NCBI RefSeq assembly: GCF_029892065.1
Contig: NZ_CP120373.1
Location: 3,727,001 to 3,791,000 of the forward strand
DNA: 64,000 nt
DNA from: Sinorhizobium garamanticum
GTDB lineage: Bacteria > Pseudomonadota > Alphaproteobacteria > Rhizobiales > Rhizobiaceae
Direction of reading: 5' to 3'
Shown here: positions 27,346-34,933 of the stretch, piece after piece
Position numbering within the stretch: position 1 is the first letter of the stretch
How the letters are laid out: each line of letters starts with the position of its first letter
Notes under the pieces: generated by a model
Told to the model about the DNA's origin: nothing
Seen by the model: the letters and a program-made list of their open reading frames with translations, nothing else
The model's database searches: none
Translations under genes and position numbers: made by a program

Positions 27346-28257
27346 ATGTTTGGACTGAAGGCTAAACGGCATCTTACGAGAGAACTTGCTATCACGCCTC
27401 CGGCAGCAGAGTTGAGCCGACACGGCATTGCGATTGTCGCCTGCGTGAAGAACGAAGCTAGCTACATCGAGGAGTGGGTGCGTTTTCACCAGGCGGTCGG
27501 TGTTCGACATTTTCATGTCTATGACGACGGCTCGACTGATGGCACGCTCGATCTGCTTCAGCGGGCGTTGAAGCCGGAGGAACTGACCGTCGTCCCTTGG
27601 AAAATGCGCATGCGGGATGAGAAAAGTGGTGAGTTTTTGAACGGGCAGACGATTGCCTTCGCACATGCGATCCTAAACTTTGGCGGCAGGTACGATCGTA
27701 TGGCGTTCATCGACGTCGATGAATTTCTGCTTCCCAAGAAAGGTCGAACATTAGAGGAAGCCTTACGAGGAGCAGGCGGGTTTCCGAATATTTCCTTGCC
27801 CTGGCACATGTTCGGCCACAGCGGTCATGTCTCGCGACCGGCAGGGCCTGTGTGCCTCAATTACAAAATGCGGGTCTCCGATCCTATGCGGCAGAACCTC
27901 GATGCGAGTAACTTCAAATGCATTGTCGATCCGGTCGAAGTAACGAAAGTGGGCGTCCATCACTTCCAAACACGTTCCCACGGCGACAGAACGGCAAATG
28001 ATGCGGGGAAAGTGGTAGCAAAGAAAAAGCGCAAGGCTGCCGAATTTTACTCCGCGGAGTTCATACAGCTCAACCACTATTACGCGAAGTCGATCGAGGA
28101 GCTGAAGGAAAAGACAGATAGAGGCTGGTCTTTCGACGGATCTGCAGGGAAATACCGAAACAAGGTCGCTGCCACCATCAAGTATATCGAAACCAACGTC
28201 GTCGAAGACCGCAGCATGCTCGATTTCATCGACGAAAATAGGATCGATCTCGGTTAG
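27346..28257 (+). CDS. Glycosyltransferase family 2/92-like
   Basis: A 303-residue protein. GIAIVACVKNEASYIEEWVRFHQAVGVRHFHVYDDGSTDGT is the N-terminal GT-A block of the GT2_4/GT92 type. FIDVDEFLLPKKG contains the DxD as DVDEF. ISLPWHMFGHSGH and QLNHYYAKSIEELKEKTDRG are typical of this subgroup, in which HYxxKS closes the domain. Start ATG at 27346 after AAGGGACG. Likely adds a hexose to surface glycan. It overlaps or abuts the ELM1-like gene downstream. Confidence 0.82.
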   Translation: MFGLKAKRHLTRELAITPPAAELSRHGIAIVACVKNEASYIEEWVRFHQAVGVRHFHVYDDGSTDGTLDLLQRALKPEELTVVPWKMRMRDEKSGEFLNGQTIAFAHAILNFGGRYDRMAFIDVDEFLLPKKGRTLEEALRGAGGFPNISLPWHMFGHSGHVSRPAGPVCLNYKMRVSDPMRQNLDASNFKCIVDPVEVTKVGVHHFQTRSHGDRTANDAGKVVAKKKRKAAEFYSAEFIQLNHYYAKSIEELKEKTDRGWSFDGSAGKYRNKVAATIKYIETNVVEDRSMLDFIDENRIDLG

Positions 28258-28259
28258 TG

Positions 28260-29291
28260 ATGCCAAGCCAACATAAGGCACGCGCGGAACAAAATAAGCG
28301 TCAGATCGGAGTTCAGGTTTTGCCAAACAACGACGACAAAGCGATGAAACCGTTGAACACGAATTGCGTGTGGGCGGTGGCAGAAAGCAAGGCGGGAACG
28401 CTTACGCAGTGCCTTGGCGTTGGAAAAGAGTTTCACCGTGAGCCGGTGGTCAAGTTGATCAGTCGGACCCGCGGCTTGAGAAAACTGTTCGAACCCAGGC
28501 TCTTTCGCAAAAAGGAACAGCGTCCCGAACTCGTGATCTCTTGCGGTTTCCGGGCTGAACCCGCAGTTCTTGACATTAAGGCTGCCTATGGCGGCAAACC
28601 TCTGACCGTGCACCTCCAACGACCGCGCATCGAAGGATATGATCTCGTTTTCGTCTCTCGTCACGATTGGGTCGACGAATTGAACGAGCGACCGAACTAT
28701 CATTCAATGGTCGGAGTCCCGCATCAGATTACCTGGGCGCGGCTGGCACCTCTTAGGGATGCCGCGCGCAGACGATTCTCGCCGGACGGCCGCCCAATAG
28801 CCGCCGTCTTCGTAGGCGGCTCGAACGGCGCATATGTTTACGACGACGGAACCCACCAGAATATAAGAAGCGCCATCAAGCAATTGGAGAAAGAGGGCTG
28901 GCGCATCGTTGTATCGGTCTCACGCAGATCTGAAGACCACACTCAGCAGGCCCTGTCGGCACTCAACAGCGAAAGCATCGCCGTGTGGGACAGACGAAGC
29001 GAGAACCCCTATCTCGACTACATGGCCGCCGCCGACGCGTTCCTGATCGCAAAGGACTCAATAACAATGCCCTGCGAGGCTCTGGCGACGGGCAAACCGG
29101 TCTTTACGCTTGACTTAACCCCCGTCGCGGGTCCGCGGCTGGACAAGTTCGAGCGCTATCACCGCGACCTGCACGAAACTCTGCAGCTGACCCGGCCGTT
29201 CGCGGGAAAGATCGAACCCTACAGCTACGAGCCACTCGACGAAACGCGCCGCATCGCCTCGGTAATCCGTTCGCAGCTCAACCGCTCGTAA
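28260..29291 (+). CDS. ELM1-like (DUF1022/PF06258) protein
   Basis: A 343-residue protein; the family-like part starts near residue 29 with NCVWAVAESKAGTLTQCLGVG. ELVISCGFRAEP, YDLVFVSRHD, VAAVFVGGSNGAYVYDD and AADAFLIAKDSITMPCEALATGKPVFTLDL follow. This resembles bacterial homologues of plant mitochondrial fission ELM1, a GT-B-like fold often found beside sugar genes. The true start may be the ATG at 28344, which fits family length better. Coupled with the GT2/92 gene (stop codon and start within three bases). I infer a glycosyltransferase-type role. Confidence 0.7.
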   Translation: MPSQHKARAEQNKRQIGVQVLPNNDDKAMKPLNTNCVWAVAESKAGTLTQCLGVGKEFHREPVVKLISRTRGLRKLFEPRLFRKKEQRPELVISCGFRAEPAVLDIKAAYGGKPLTVHLQRPRIEGYDLVFVSRHDWVDELNERPNYHSMVGVPHQITWARLAPLRDAARRRFSPDGRPIAAVFVGGSNGAYVYDDGTHQNIRSAIKQLEKEGWRIVVSVSRRSEDHTQQALSALNSESIAVWDRRSENPYLDYMAAADAFLIAKDSITMPCEALATGKPVFTLDLTPVAGPRLDKFERYHRDLHETLQLTRPFAGKIEPYSYEPLDETRRIASVIRSQLNRS

Positions 29292-29306
29292 GACGCTACT
29301 GCATGC

Positions 29307-30152
29307 TTATTCGCGCCAGTGCTCCGCCACCCAAGGCGTCGGACGAATATAGTGTCGCAGGTACTGCAGCGCGCCCTTGTTCTTCCTTTGCTTCGCATCG
29401 AAGACGCCCGCTATGTGTTTGAACGCTGTCTTGTGGGGAGCCTTCGTTCCATATCGCCCTTCGATCGCGTGCTGTGGATGCAGACCACGCGGGAAAATAA
29501 TGACACGCGCATCGCTCGGCAGACGTGGTGCAAGAAAATAGTTGAGGGGGAATGGCCAACGGCAGTCCTGGCGAAAATGGAGAACCCATTTTCGTGGAAA
29601 GAATGTTATGCCCCCGGGCGCGTTGCGGCTTACGAAGCGTTGCTCGTACCGGTACTCGTCGGCCACGCCCTGTGGATCGGATCGAAACTTCTCCTGCAGC
29701 GGCACGAGCTTCCCAACGGGAAAGCGGAAGAGCGACGTTTGCCCGAGGCGCTCAAAGGGCGTCGTTTGATTTCTCGTCATGACGATATCTTCCGCCTCGC
29801 CGACGTCAAAAAAACCGTCGAGAGAGGAAACGATCACGAGGTCCAGATCGAGAAAAAGAACTGGACCTTTCAGCTTTCCCAATGTTGCCCCCCAAAGTCG
29901 GGCCTTCGGCCAGATGCCTCTGGTATTTGTAGGCATGTTCTCCACGTCGAGTGGCGGTAGGTCTTCGCAAAGTATTTCTGGGTTCAGACCTGCACGGTTG
30001 TCGGTAAAGCAAGTGAAGGTGAAAGGCGGCGTAATGTTGCGAGCTACCATCGCGTAAAGCCTGTTTATGAATGGCGCTCCATACTTTGTTCCCCAATTGA
30101 TGCAGATCAGTTGTTTAATGCCGCCGCTGGCTGCCAAGACGCTTGTAGTCAT
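29307..30152 (-). CDS. Putative glycosyltransferase, GT8-like
   Basis: A 281-residue protein starting with KQLICINWGTKYGAPFINRLYAMVARNI, a GT-A N-terminus. GPVLFLDLDLVIVSSLDGFFDV contains the DxD motif (DLD). RYEQRFVSRNAPGGITFFPRKWVLHFRQDCR and HPQHAIEGRYG follow. The plan recalls rhizobial proteins annotated as glycosyltransferases of LPS loci. ATG at 30152 with GGAG five bases before; a longer frame exists. It converges with the ELM1-like gene. Confidence 0.7.
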   Translation of the reverse strand: MTTSVLAASGGIKQLICINWGTKYGAPFINRLYAMVARNITPPFTFTCFTDNRAGLNPEILCEDLPPLDVENMPTNTRGIWPKARLWGATLGKLKGPVLFLDLDLVIVSSLDGFFDVGEAEDIVMTRNQTTPFERLGQTSLFRFPVGKLVPLQEKFRSDPQGVADEYRYEQRFVSRNAPGGITFFPRKWVLHFRQDCRWPFPLNYFLAPRLPSDARVIIFPRGLHPQHAIEGRYGTKAPHKTAFKHIAGVFDAKQRKNKGALQYLRHYIRPTPWVAEHWRE

Positions 30153-30564
30153 TTTCTCCATTCCTAGCCTGCTGCGCATTTCTGCAGCATCGTTTTTTGC
30201 TTACTCTTTCAAGGAGGCCGACGCGGCCGCAGTGGGTGAGTACGAGCGTGTTGCATGACGTAATTACTTGCCAGCCGCGTCTTCGCCAAGACTGCGTGTT
30301 TCGTTCAACTGAGCATCCGCTGTCACAGCGGCATGGATTATGGCGTGATCGACAGCGCCTCTGGTTTCCTCCTTTGAAACAAGAACGGCACCCCGGCGGG
30401 CACTGCAGCGATGGCGTCCGCAAGCCAATGGGAACACTGGAGATGATGGCAAGTCGGAAAATTCTGACTCGCACTGTATGTTGCCGAGCGATTTTTACGC
30501 ATTGTCGCTTGCGCTGGGGCTTGGGAAATTCGAAGGCTTGAGCTATATGTGCAATTCGTCTAGC
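30153..30564. other. Gap between polysaccharide island and tRNA-Glu(CTC)
   Basis: About 410 bases. I see no gene. The last 60 bases carry a degenerate form of the leader found before the other tRNA-Glu genes (AAGGCTTGAGCTATATGTGC), which is probably the tRNA promoter. Confidence 0.45.
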
Positions 30565-30639
30565 GCGCCCATCGTCTAGCGGTCAGGACGCCGCCCTCTC
30601 ACGGCGGTAACACGGGTTCGAGTCCCGTTGGGCGTACCA
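30565..30639 (+). tRNA. tRNA-Glu (anticodon CTC), integration site of the element
   Basis: Cloverleaf with anticodon arm CCGCC-CTCTCAC-GGCGG giving CTC, T arm ACGGG-TTCGAGT-CCCGT, encoded CCA. The 3' half from 30593 on is repeated exactly at 41457-41505, which shows it is the attachment site. The gene remains intact after integration. Confidence 0.97.
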
Positions 30640-30641
30640 AT
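30593..30641 (+). repeat. attL, 49-bp direct repeat (tRNA-Glu 3' half)
   Basis: GCCCTCTCACGGCGGTAACA to the encoded CCA plus AT. It matches 41457-41505 without mismatch. The core begins in the anticodon stem, which is usual for tyrosine integrases that target tRNA anticodon or T loops. Confidence 0.92.
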
Positions 30642-30939
30642 AAAATCAAGCACTTACATTCATCGACGACTAAAGCGTCGAATATTGATCAAATAAATGT
30701 CGGCGGATCTTGGCGAACGCTGGAAGCATTGCGGTGCCAGTCGGCGGTCCTCGGTCGGCGCCAGTACCGCCGCTCAGCGCATTTAAGGCTTTGCTTTCAC
30801 GGTTACGAAAAAGGCTTTTGATAACGCGATCAGCGGCTCGAATCAGTTCGCGGACTTCAAGCGGAGACGCAGCGACGCACAAAAGTGGAGCTGAGCAGTG
30901 TCCGCCGAGCAGACACTGCTTTATGCTGATCAAGCCTTG
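30642..30939. other. Left end of the element, no secure gene
   Basis: About 300 bases. A leftward open frame at 30670-30933 contains the helix-like LEVRELIRAADRVIKSLF and could be a small gene or a remnant, but it lacks a clear ribosome site. Otherwise nothing is visible. Confidence 0.35.
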
Positions 30940-31893
30940 TTAGAGGGGCCCGCTGATTCCCTTCGGAGTAAGGGCCTCAATCGCAAGTTCGGCGAACGAA
31001 GGAGCAAGTGTTCCAGCACTCACTTTTCCGCTGAGGTAGTTCTTAAATTTACCCCCTTCTAAGTAATCCTCCTGCAACCAGCGACGGAACTCACCGAGTG
31101 CCGAAATCGGGTAGCACCACGACTCCTGCGGGTTCGACTTTGCTTGAGGATGATCCTCTGGGTAGCGGTGCGGATATTTCCTGCGGACGTCATATGTTTC
31201 CGACAGCCCATTCTCATCCCAAAACCGTGACCAGTGCTGCCCAATTGAGATATCGACGACGAATCGTTCATCGATATTTGCGCCTGCAACAATCAGTTCA
31301 TAAAAGATGGTGTGCGCCTCATTGAATACATGGAAGTACCCTTTGGGTGCGGATTGATAGTTCAGTGCAAGGCGTTCATGCCATTTTTTGAATCTGTCGG
31401 CCGCCTTCCCACTCGGATCGTAGCCAAGCTGGCTGTAGATTAGGTCTCTGAGTTTCGATCCTGCCAACCGTCGAAAATTATCTCTGGCTGAAGCCGAGAT
31501 ATTTGCTCCCGCATCGAAGGCATAATATTCGAGGATGGCAAGGCAAACGTCCGCTGGGTAGCAGTAGTGGACGACGCCTTTGTGGCTGACCTCAATATGC
31601 GGCGCAGCTACGGTCACACCCGACTTCGACAGAATAGATTTTACAGCAACGATCCTAGGCTTCTGCTCGGCGTCAAACCACTGGGAGCTGATCGTTCCTA
31701 CATGGGCATTCTGGACGCCGCAAAGTGCCGCCAGCCCGCGCTGGTTCAGATAGGGCGTCCCGTCCGAGAGAATCCCCATTCCGATACCTTGGACTTCGGC
31801 GTCCCGCTCTATTCCAATCGCCAGCGCCCCCTGAGAGGGGGTCATTTCCTTTGATGAGGATTTCTGGGCTAAGATATTGATTTTAACGTTCAT
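30940..31893 (-). CDS. BstA-like abortive-infection protein (KilA-N-type N-terminus)
   Basis: A 317-residue protein. The N-terminal part (KINILAQKSSSKEMTPSQGALAIG, then GMGILSDGTPYLNQRGLAALCGVQ) looks like the KilA-N-like DNA-binding start of BstA, a prophage-encoded protein that stops incoming phage replication. YPADVCLAILEYYAFDA, LIYSQLGYDPSG, and FVVDISIGQHWSRFW with AHNYP-like KYPHRYPEDHPQ follow, then CYPISALGEFRRWLQEDYL. I recall the same overall order in BstA, but the match is from memory and P63C-type phage proteins are the alternative. Last gene of the element, next to the retron. A hairpin over the Shine-Dalgarno precedes it. Confidence 0.6.
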   Translation of the reverse strand: MNVKINILAQKSSSKEMTPSQGALAIGIERDAEVQGIGMGILSDGTPYLNQRGLAALCGVQNAHVGTISSQWFDAEQKPRIVAVKSILSKSGVTVAAPHIEVSHKGVVHYCYPADVCLAILEYYAFDAGANISASARDNFRRLAGSKLRDLIYSQLGYDPSGKAADRFKKWHERLALNYQSAPKGYFHVFNEAHTIFYELIVAGANIDERFVVDISIGQHWSRFWDENGLSETYDVRRKYPHRYPEDHPQAKSNPQESWCYPISALGEFRRWLQEDYLEGGKFKNYLSGKVSAGTLAPSFAELAIEALTPKGISGPL

Positions 31894-31897
31894 TAAG

Positions 31898-31941
31898 GTG
31901 ATTTCCTTGAAGTATACGCGGGCGAGCCTTCAAGAAATCAC
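31898..31941 (-). promoter_or_regulatory. Hairpin masking the ribosome binding site of the BstA-like gene
   Basis: The arms GTGATTTCCTTGAA (31898-31911) and TTCAAGAAATCAC (31929-31941) are complementary over 13 pairs with one bulged base and a 17-base loop. In the mRNA the 3' arm contains AAGGAAATCAC and ends four bases before the ATG at 31893, so the Shine-Dalgarno AAGGA lies in the stem. The structure should block translation unless opened. Just upstream (31946-31958) is a smaller dyad CAATG-GAA-CATTG, possibly an operator. Confidence 0.75.
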
Positions 31942-32357
31942 TTGACAATGGAACATTGCGTATCCATTTAAACCCGGTGATCACAAAAGCCCGCCGCAAG
32001 GTGGATATTCGGCCCGGCTGGTGTTGGCGCACCGCCGGGCTGCTGCATTTGATCTGACACGCAGTCAAATCTGGCATCATCTGGGTATCTCTACCTCTCC
32101 GCGCAAGAGCCAGCCTCACAATTTTTTGTTTAACTGTGAAGGCGCGCCCGATTCGCTTGTTGCCGTATCTAGATACCGGCAAACGCTCGCGGAAACCAAG
32201 ATCGAGCCGATCAACAATCTTGTGAGTCCCCGTTATTCCCAAGTTGTTGGGGAAAACCGCAGCTAGCCCGCGCAAACTGGCGTCGCAGAAGGGAACGTTT
32301 CGGGCGCTGCCGGCGTTTGTAGCCAATTTCTCCACCCGTCACCTTACTCAGCCCGCC
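31942..32357. other. Gap between BstA-like gene and the small HTH gene
   Basis: About 415 bases. It carries the CAATG-GAA-CATTG dyad and a rightward TTGACA with ATTTAA 18 bases later, a possible promoter pointing away from the BstA-like gene. A GC-rich inverted pattern GGCCCGGCTGG/CCGCCGGGCTG lies at 32010-32045. Open frames on both strands are unconvincing. Confidence 0.4.
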
Positions 32358-32669
32358 TCAGCTGCGCGGGGGCGCATATCGCGACCAGCCGAAGCGACAT
32401 TGCAGGGCGAAAATGATCGCCTTTAACGCGGTGCCGTCGCGGCCGCTGGCGATGCGCATCAGACGGCTAGCGAGGCGCGCCTCAACAATGGCGGCGCCGC
32501 GGCGCAATTCGTCACGGTAATGCTTTCGCAGCGTCGGCACCGTGACGGCGATCACAACGGCGATCTCGCTTTGCGGCATGCCCGCGCCAGCCATCGCTTG
32601 CACGAAGCGCCGCGACATAGCTGATGGCTCATGCGCCGGCCGGCCTATTGATCGCGTTGCGTTTTCCAT
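32358..32669 (-). CDS. Small phage-type helix-turn-helix protein
   Basis: A 103-residue protein from the ATG at 32669. GRPAHEPSAMSRRFVQAMAGAGMPQSEIAVVIAVTVPTLRKHYRDELRRG is a helix-turn-helix with the look of resolvase/sigma-like or small-terminase-like HTH modules seen in rhizobial prophages. The C-terminal half is helical and ends CRFGWSRYAPP. It lies between the retron RT and the BstA-like gene, all leftward. It may be a phage DNA-packaging or regulatory protein; a role as retron accessory protein is possible but unsupported. Confidence 0.6.
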   Translation of the reverse strand: MENATRSIGRPAHEPSAMSRRFVQAMAGAGMPQSEIAVVIAVTVPTLRKHYRDELRRGAAIVEARLASRLMRIASGRDGTALKAIIFALQCRFGWSRYAPPRS

Positions 32670-32878
32670 AACAGTAGAAAAATAACTCTGCTTTCGGGAA
32701 TACGCCTCGTTGGGGAGCAGTTTTTCTGCGCAAGAAAAAATTCTCCGCATGCGGGGGGCGCCGGCCCGACGCGTCCTGCCTTGGCAAGTTTCACCTGCCC
32801 CCCGTCGGCGGCTATCGAAGCCGGCGCAACCCCCTGAGAGGGGCAAGGTCAGTTCTCAGTGGAAATCTACAGCCTGGG

Positions 32879-34657
32879 TTACGGCGAGAGAGCCAACTTG
32901 GCCTCGTAATCGACAATTGCGGCTTGAATTCGCGCGAGGAGCGGCTGGAAATCAGCCCAGTCAATGGTTGTCCGCTGCGGACGAACGATCTGGCCTACCA
33001 ACTCTGCCTTTCCGAAGTGGGTCGCGCTATTAAATTCGTTGCTCTTTGTAAACTTTCGTCCGCCTATGTCTTGCGCGGCCAACCAGGCAGAATCGAAAAG
33101 GTCTTCAATTGCAGTGCTGGTTAGCCCGGCTTTAGCCGGGATCGGAATAATATAGAGGTTCGAAACCAGGTGATAGAAAGGAGCCGCTGTTTTTACGTCC
33201 TTTTGCCACCGGCTACCCGCGACATTCAGAACACCTCGTCCTTCATCGTCGTTGTCGACGATAACAATTACAGGCTGCTTTGGCCTCGTTTTGAACGGCC
33301 CCATCAACTTAGTGTATTCTTGGATGAACGGCTTGAGTTGCGACGCGCCCTCCCCAATTTGATAGAACTTTCGCTTCTCGGAATGTTTATAAAAGCTTAC
33401 GAGGATTTCGCCATCCCCGGTGGCGTCGTAAAGCTTGGGGAAAAGGACACCTGTACTCTGTATAGCGGCTCTTATATAGAGTCCGTCTGTAATCCCTTCT
33501 CCCACGATTACGGGCTTTTCCATGCCGTGGAATGATTGGTAATTCAGCAGATTCCTGTACAGCGTAGTGAAGGAGCTTTGCTGTTTGCAAAACTCGGCCT
33601 CGCGCTCCCTGTAAGCGATGGGATGCTGCTTTTTGGAAACATGATCGAGGGATATCTGTAGTCGGCTTCGGCGAACGGAATATATGAAATCCATTCGCCC
33701 CTGAAGCTTATGTGGCGGAAATTCAACCCATTTTCCCTCGATCTTCTCGAAGCAGGTTCCTCCAGTAAACAGGTGATCACACATGCTGCGCGCGAGCTTG
33801 TAATAGGTCGACGCAACGTTGACGTTTTGATTAACCGTCAGACCTGTTGCCTCCTGCCTCGACTTCGGCAATTGCATACGGCTTTTGTCGTGGTTAACAC
33901 GGAAGCCTGAAGCGTAAACCCGCCCCAATAGGCCATCGCCCGCGACCCACCGATCCGTTGTGCCCGCGACGAGTCTCGCAATTGTAGGGGGAAACCTAGC
34001 CTCGTTTGTAGAGAAGGTTAGATCATCGGCATACCGCGTGTAGCTGCAGTTTCCCGCCCGGGCCATCTTGTTGAGTTTTATGTCGAGGATATGGGCAATA
34101 AAATTCGAGATGATAGGCGAACTCGGAGCACCTTGCGGCAACTGGTTTCGAAAACACGCGAGCTGCGCAATCATCGTTGCAACAGGGGGGGAAAGGCGAA
34201 AGTTATTATCTGCGATAAAGAAGGCTTTCACTCGGCCAAATGTGATAGACGGGAAAAAATCCTCCAGGTCCGTATTGAAAACGTATCGTTTTCCGACATG
34301 AACCCTAGCATTCGTTATGATGCTGTATTTGTCCTTAAAACCGTGAGCTAAAACGCTTTCGGACACGCGCAAGCTAAATGGAGCATTTGACCGGCGTTGC
34401 TCTATGTCGTTGTAAATCTCCGCCAAGAGCCTTGCCAGTTTGCCTTGGATCCTCTTCAGCCCGTCTTTTGGAGCGGTGATGTGCCGCCAGCCGCCGTTCT
34501 TTTTTGGAATACTGTAGTGTACGTATTTTCTTTCGGGCTCAGCTTTGTACAGCCAATAGCTTAAGACCCTCGTTTGCTCCTCAAGCACTGCTGCGAGCTG
34601 GTCGAGTGATTTAATGTTACTCAGCCGAGAAGCAGATTGAGTGACTATGGGGGGCAA
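32879..34657 (-). CDS. Retron reverse transcriptase fused to TOPRIM domain (Ec67/Eco2-like)
   Basis: A 592-residue protein. Residues ~45-300 are the RT: SIPKKNGGWRHITAP, catalytic Asp130 in FNTDLEDFF, LPQGAPSSPIISN (173-185), and YADD (209-212). The retron-specific EATGLTVN lies near 269. The rest is a TOPRIM domain: KPVIVGEGITD with Glu387 and VIVIVDNDDEGRG with Asp468/Asp470, ending like Ec67 (EDLFD, then GRKFTKSN, FGKAELV, IDWADF). From memory, the E. coli Ec67 RT (586 residues) aligns along its whole length, including the start. The protein would make a branched RNA-DNA (msDNA) from the RNA at 34658-34793, and the TOPRIM part would be the toxic effector. Start is a TTG at 34657, one base after repeat a2; no ATG or GTG is nearby. 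Confidence 0.93.
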   Translation of the reverse strand: MPPIVTQSASRLSNIKSLDQLAAVLEEQTRVLSYWLYKAEPERKYVHYSIPKKNGGWRHITAPKDGLKRIQGKLARLLAEIYNDIEQRRSNAPFSLRVSESVLAHGFKDKYSIITNARVHVGKRYVFNTDLEDFFPSITFGRVKAFFIADNNFRLSPPVATMIAQLACFRNQLPQGAPSSPIISNFIAHILDIKLNKMARAGNCSYTRYADDLTFSTNEARFPPTIARLVAGTTDRWVAGDGLLGRVYASGFRVNHDKSRMQLPKSRQEATGLTVNQNVNVASTYYKLARSMCDHLFTGGTCFEKIEGKWVEFPPHKLQGRMDFIYSVRRSRLQISLDHVSKKQHPIAYREREAEFCKQQSSFTTLYRNLLNYQSFHGMEKPVIVGEGITDGLYIRAAIQSTGVLFPKLYDATGDGEILVSFYKHSEKRKFYQIGEGASQLKPFIQEYTKLMGPFKTRPKQPVIVIVDNDDEGRGVLNVAGSRWQKDVKTAAPFYHLVSNLYIIPIPAKAGLTSTAIEDLFDSAWLAAQDIGGRKFTKSNEFNSATHFGKAELVGQIVRPQRTTIDWADFQPLLARIQAAIVDYEAKLALSP

Positions 34658-34793
34658 GGCTCGCGGATACTCGTTGGCTATTGTCAGATAACGATAGGAT
34701 TTTAACCGTGTCGGCCCATACTGGATTTGAGCATTGGCCGTGGCACTGCACTCAACCGTCGCGAAACACGACAGAAAAATCTATCCGCGAGCA
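34658..34793 (-). ncRNA. Retron msr-msd noncoding RNA
   Basis: On the leftward strand an 11-base repeat GCTCGCGGATA (a1, 34782-34792) is exactly complementary to TATCCGCGAGC (a2, 34659-34669), 112 bases apart, and a2 ends one base before the RT start codon. Between them are three hairpins: GTCGTG-TTT-CGCGAC (34758-34772), TTGAGTG...TGCTCAA (34727-34755) and CTATCGT...ACAATAG (34678-34697). This is the layout of retron msr (5' part) and msd (3' part) bracketed by a1/a2. The short unpaired AGATTT after a1 is where a branching guanosine could lie. The exact msr/msd border and priming G cannot be fixed by eye. Confidence 0.82.
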
Positions 34794-34805
34794 CTTTCTA
34801 AGTTT

Positions 34806-34887
34806 CTGACTCGATGCATCACGTCAAGTCAGGCGGTTCCTCGAAGTGGTATAGATTGTGGGTAAATTTGCGTAGTGGTGAACCGCC
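34806..34887 (-). promoter_or_regulatory. Two inverted repeats between capsid gene and retron RNA
   Basis: GGCGGTTC (34832-34839) pairs with GAACCGCC (34880-34887) across 40 bases, and CTGACT (34806-34811) pairs with AGTCAG (34827-34832). They lie after the capsid stop codon and before the retron RNA. They may end capsid transcription or mark a retron promoter. On the leftward strand TTGACG at 34821-34826 with AACTTA 17 bases later is a weak promoter candidate placing the start near a1. Confidence 0.5.
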
Positions 34888-34933
34888 CCCAACGAGCTCA
34901 GAGATATCGCCTCTCCTCCACGCCCGCCGCCTA

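Noticed and set aside
31942..32335. Open frames in the gap between BstA-like and HTH genes
   Set aside because: Low coding character and no ribosome site on either strand; not recognisable as an antitoxin or regulator.
34741..34783. N-terminal extension of the retron RT upstream of the TTG
   Set aside because: The frame is open but has no ATG, GTG or TTG in this stretch, and the DNA is better explained as msr-msd; the Ec67 protein starts at the position matching the TTG.
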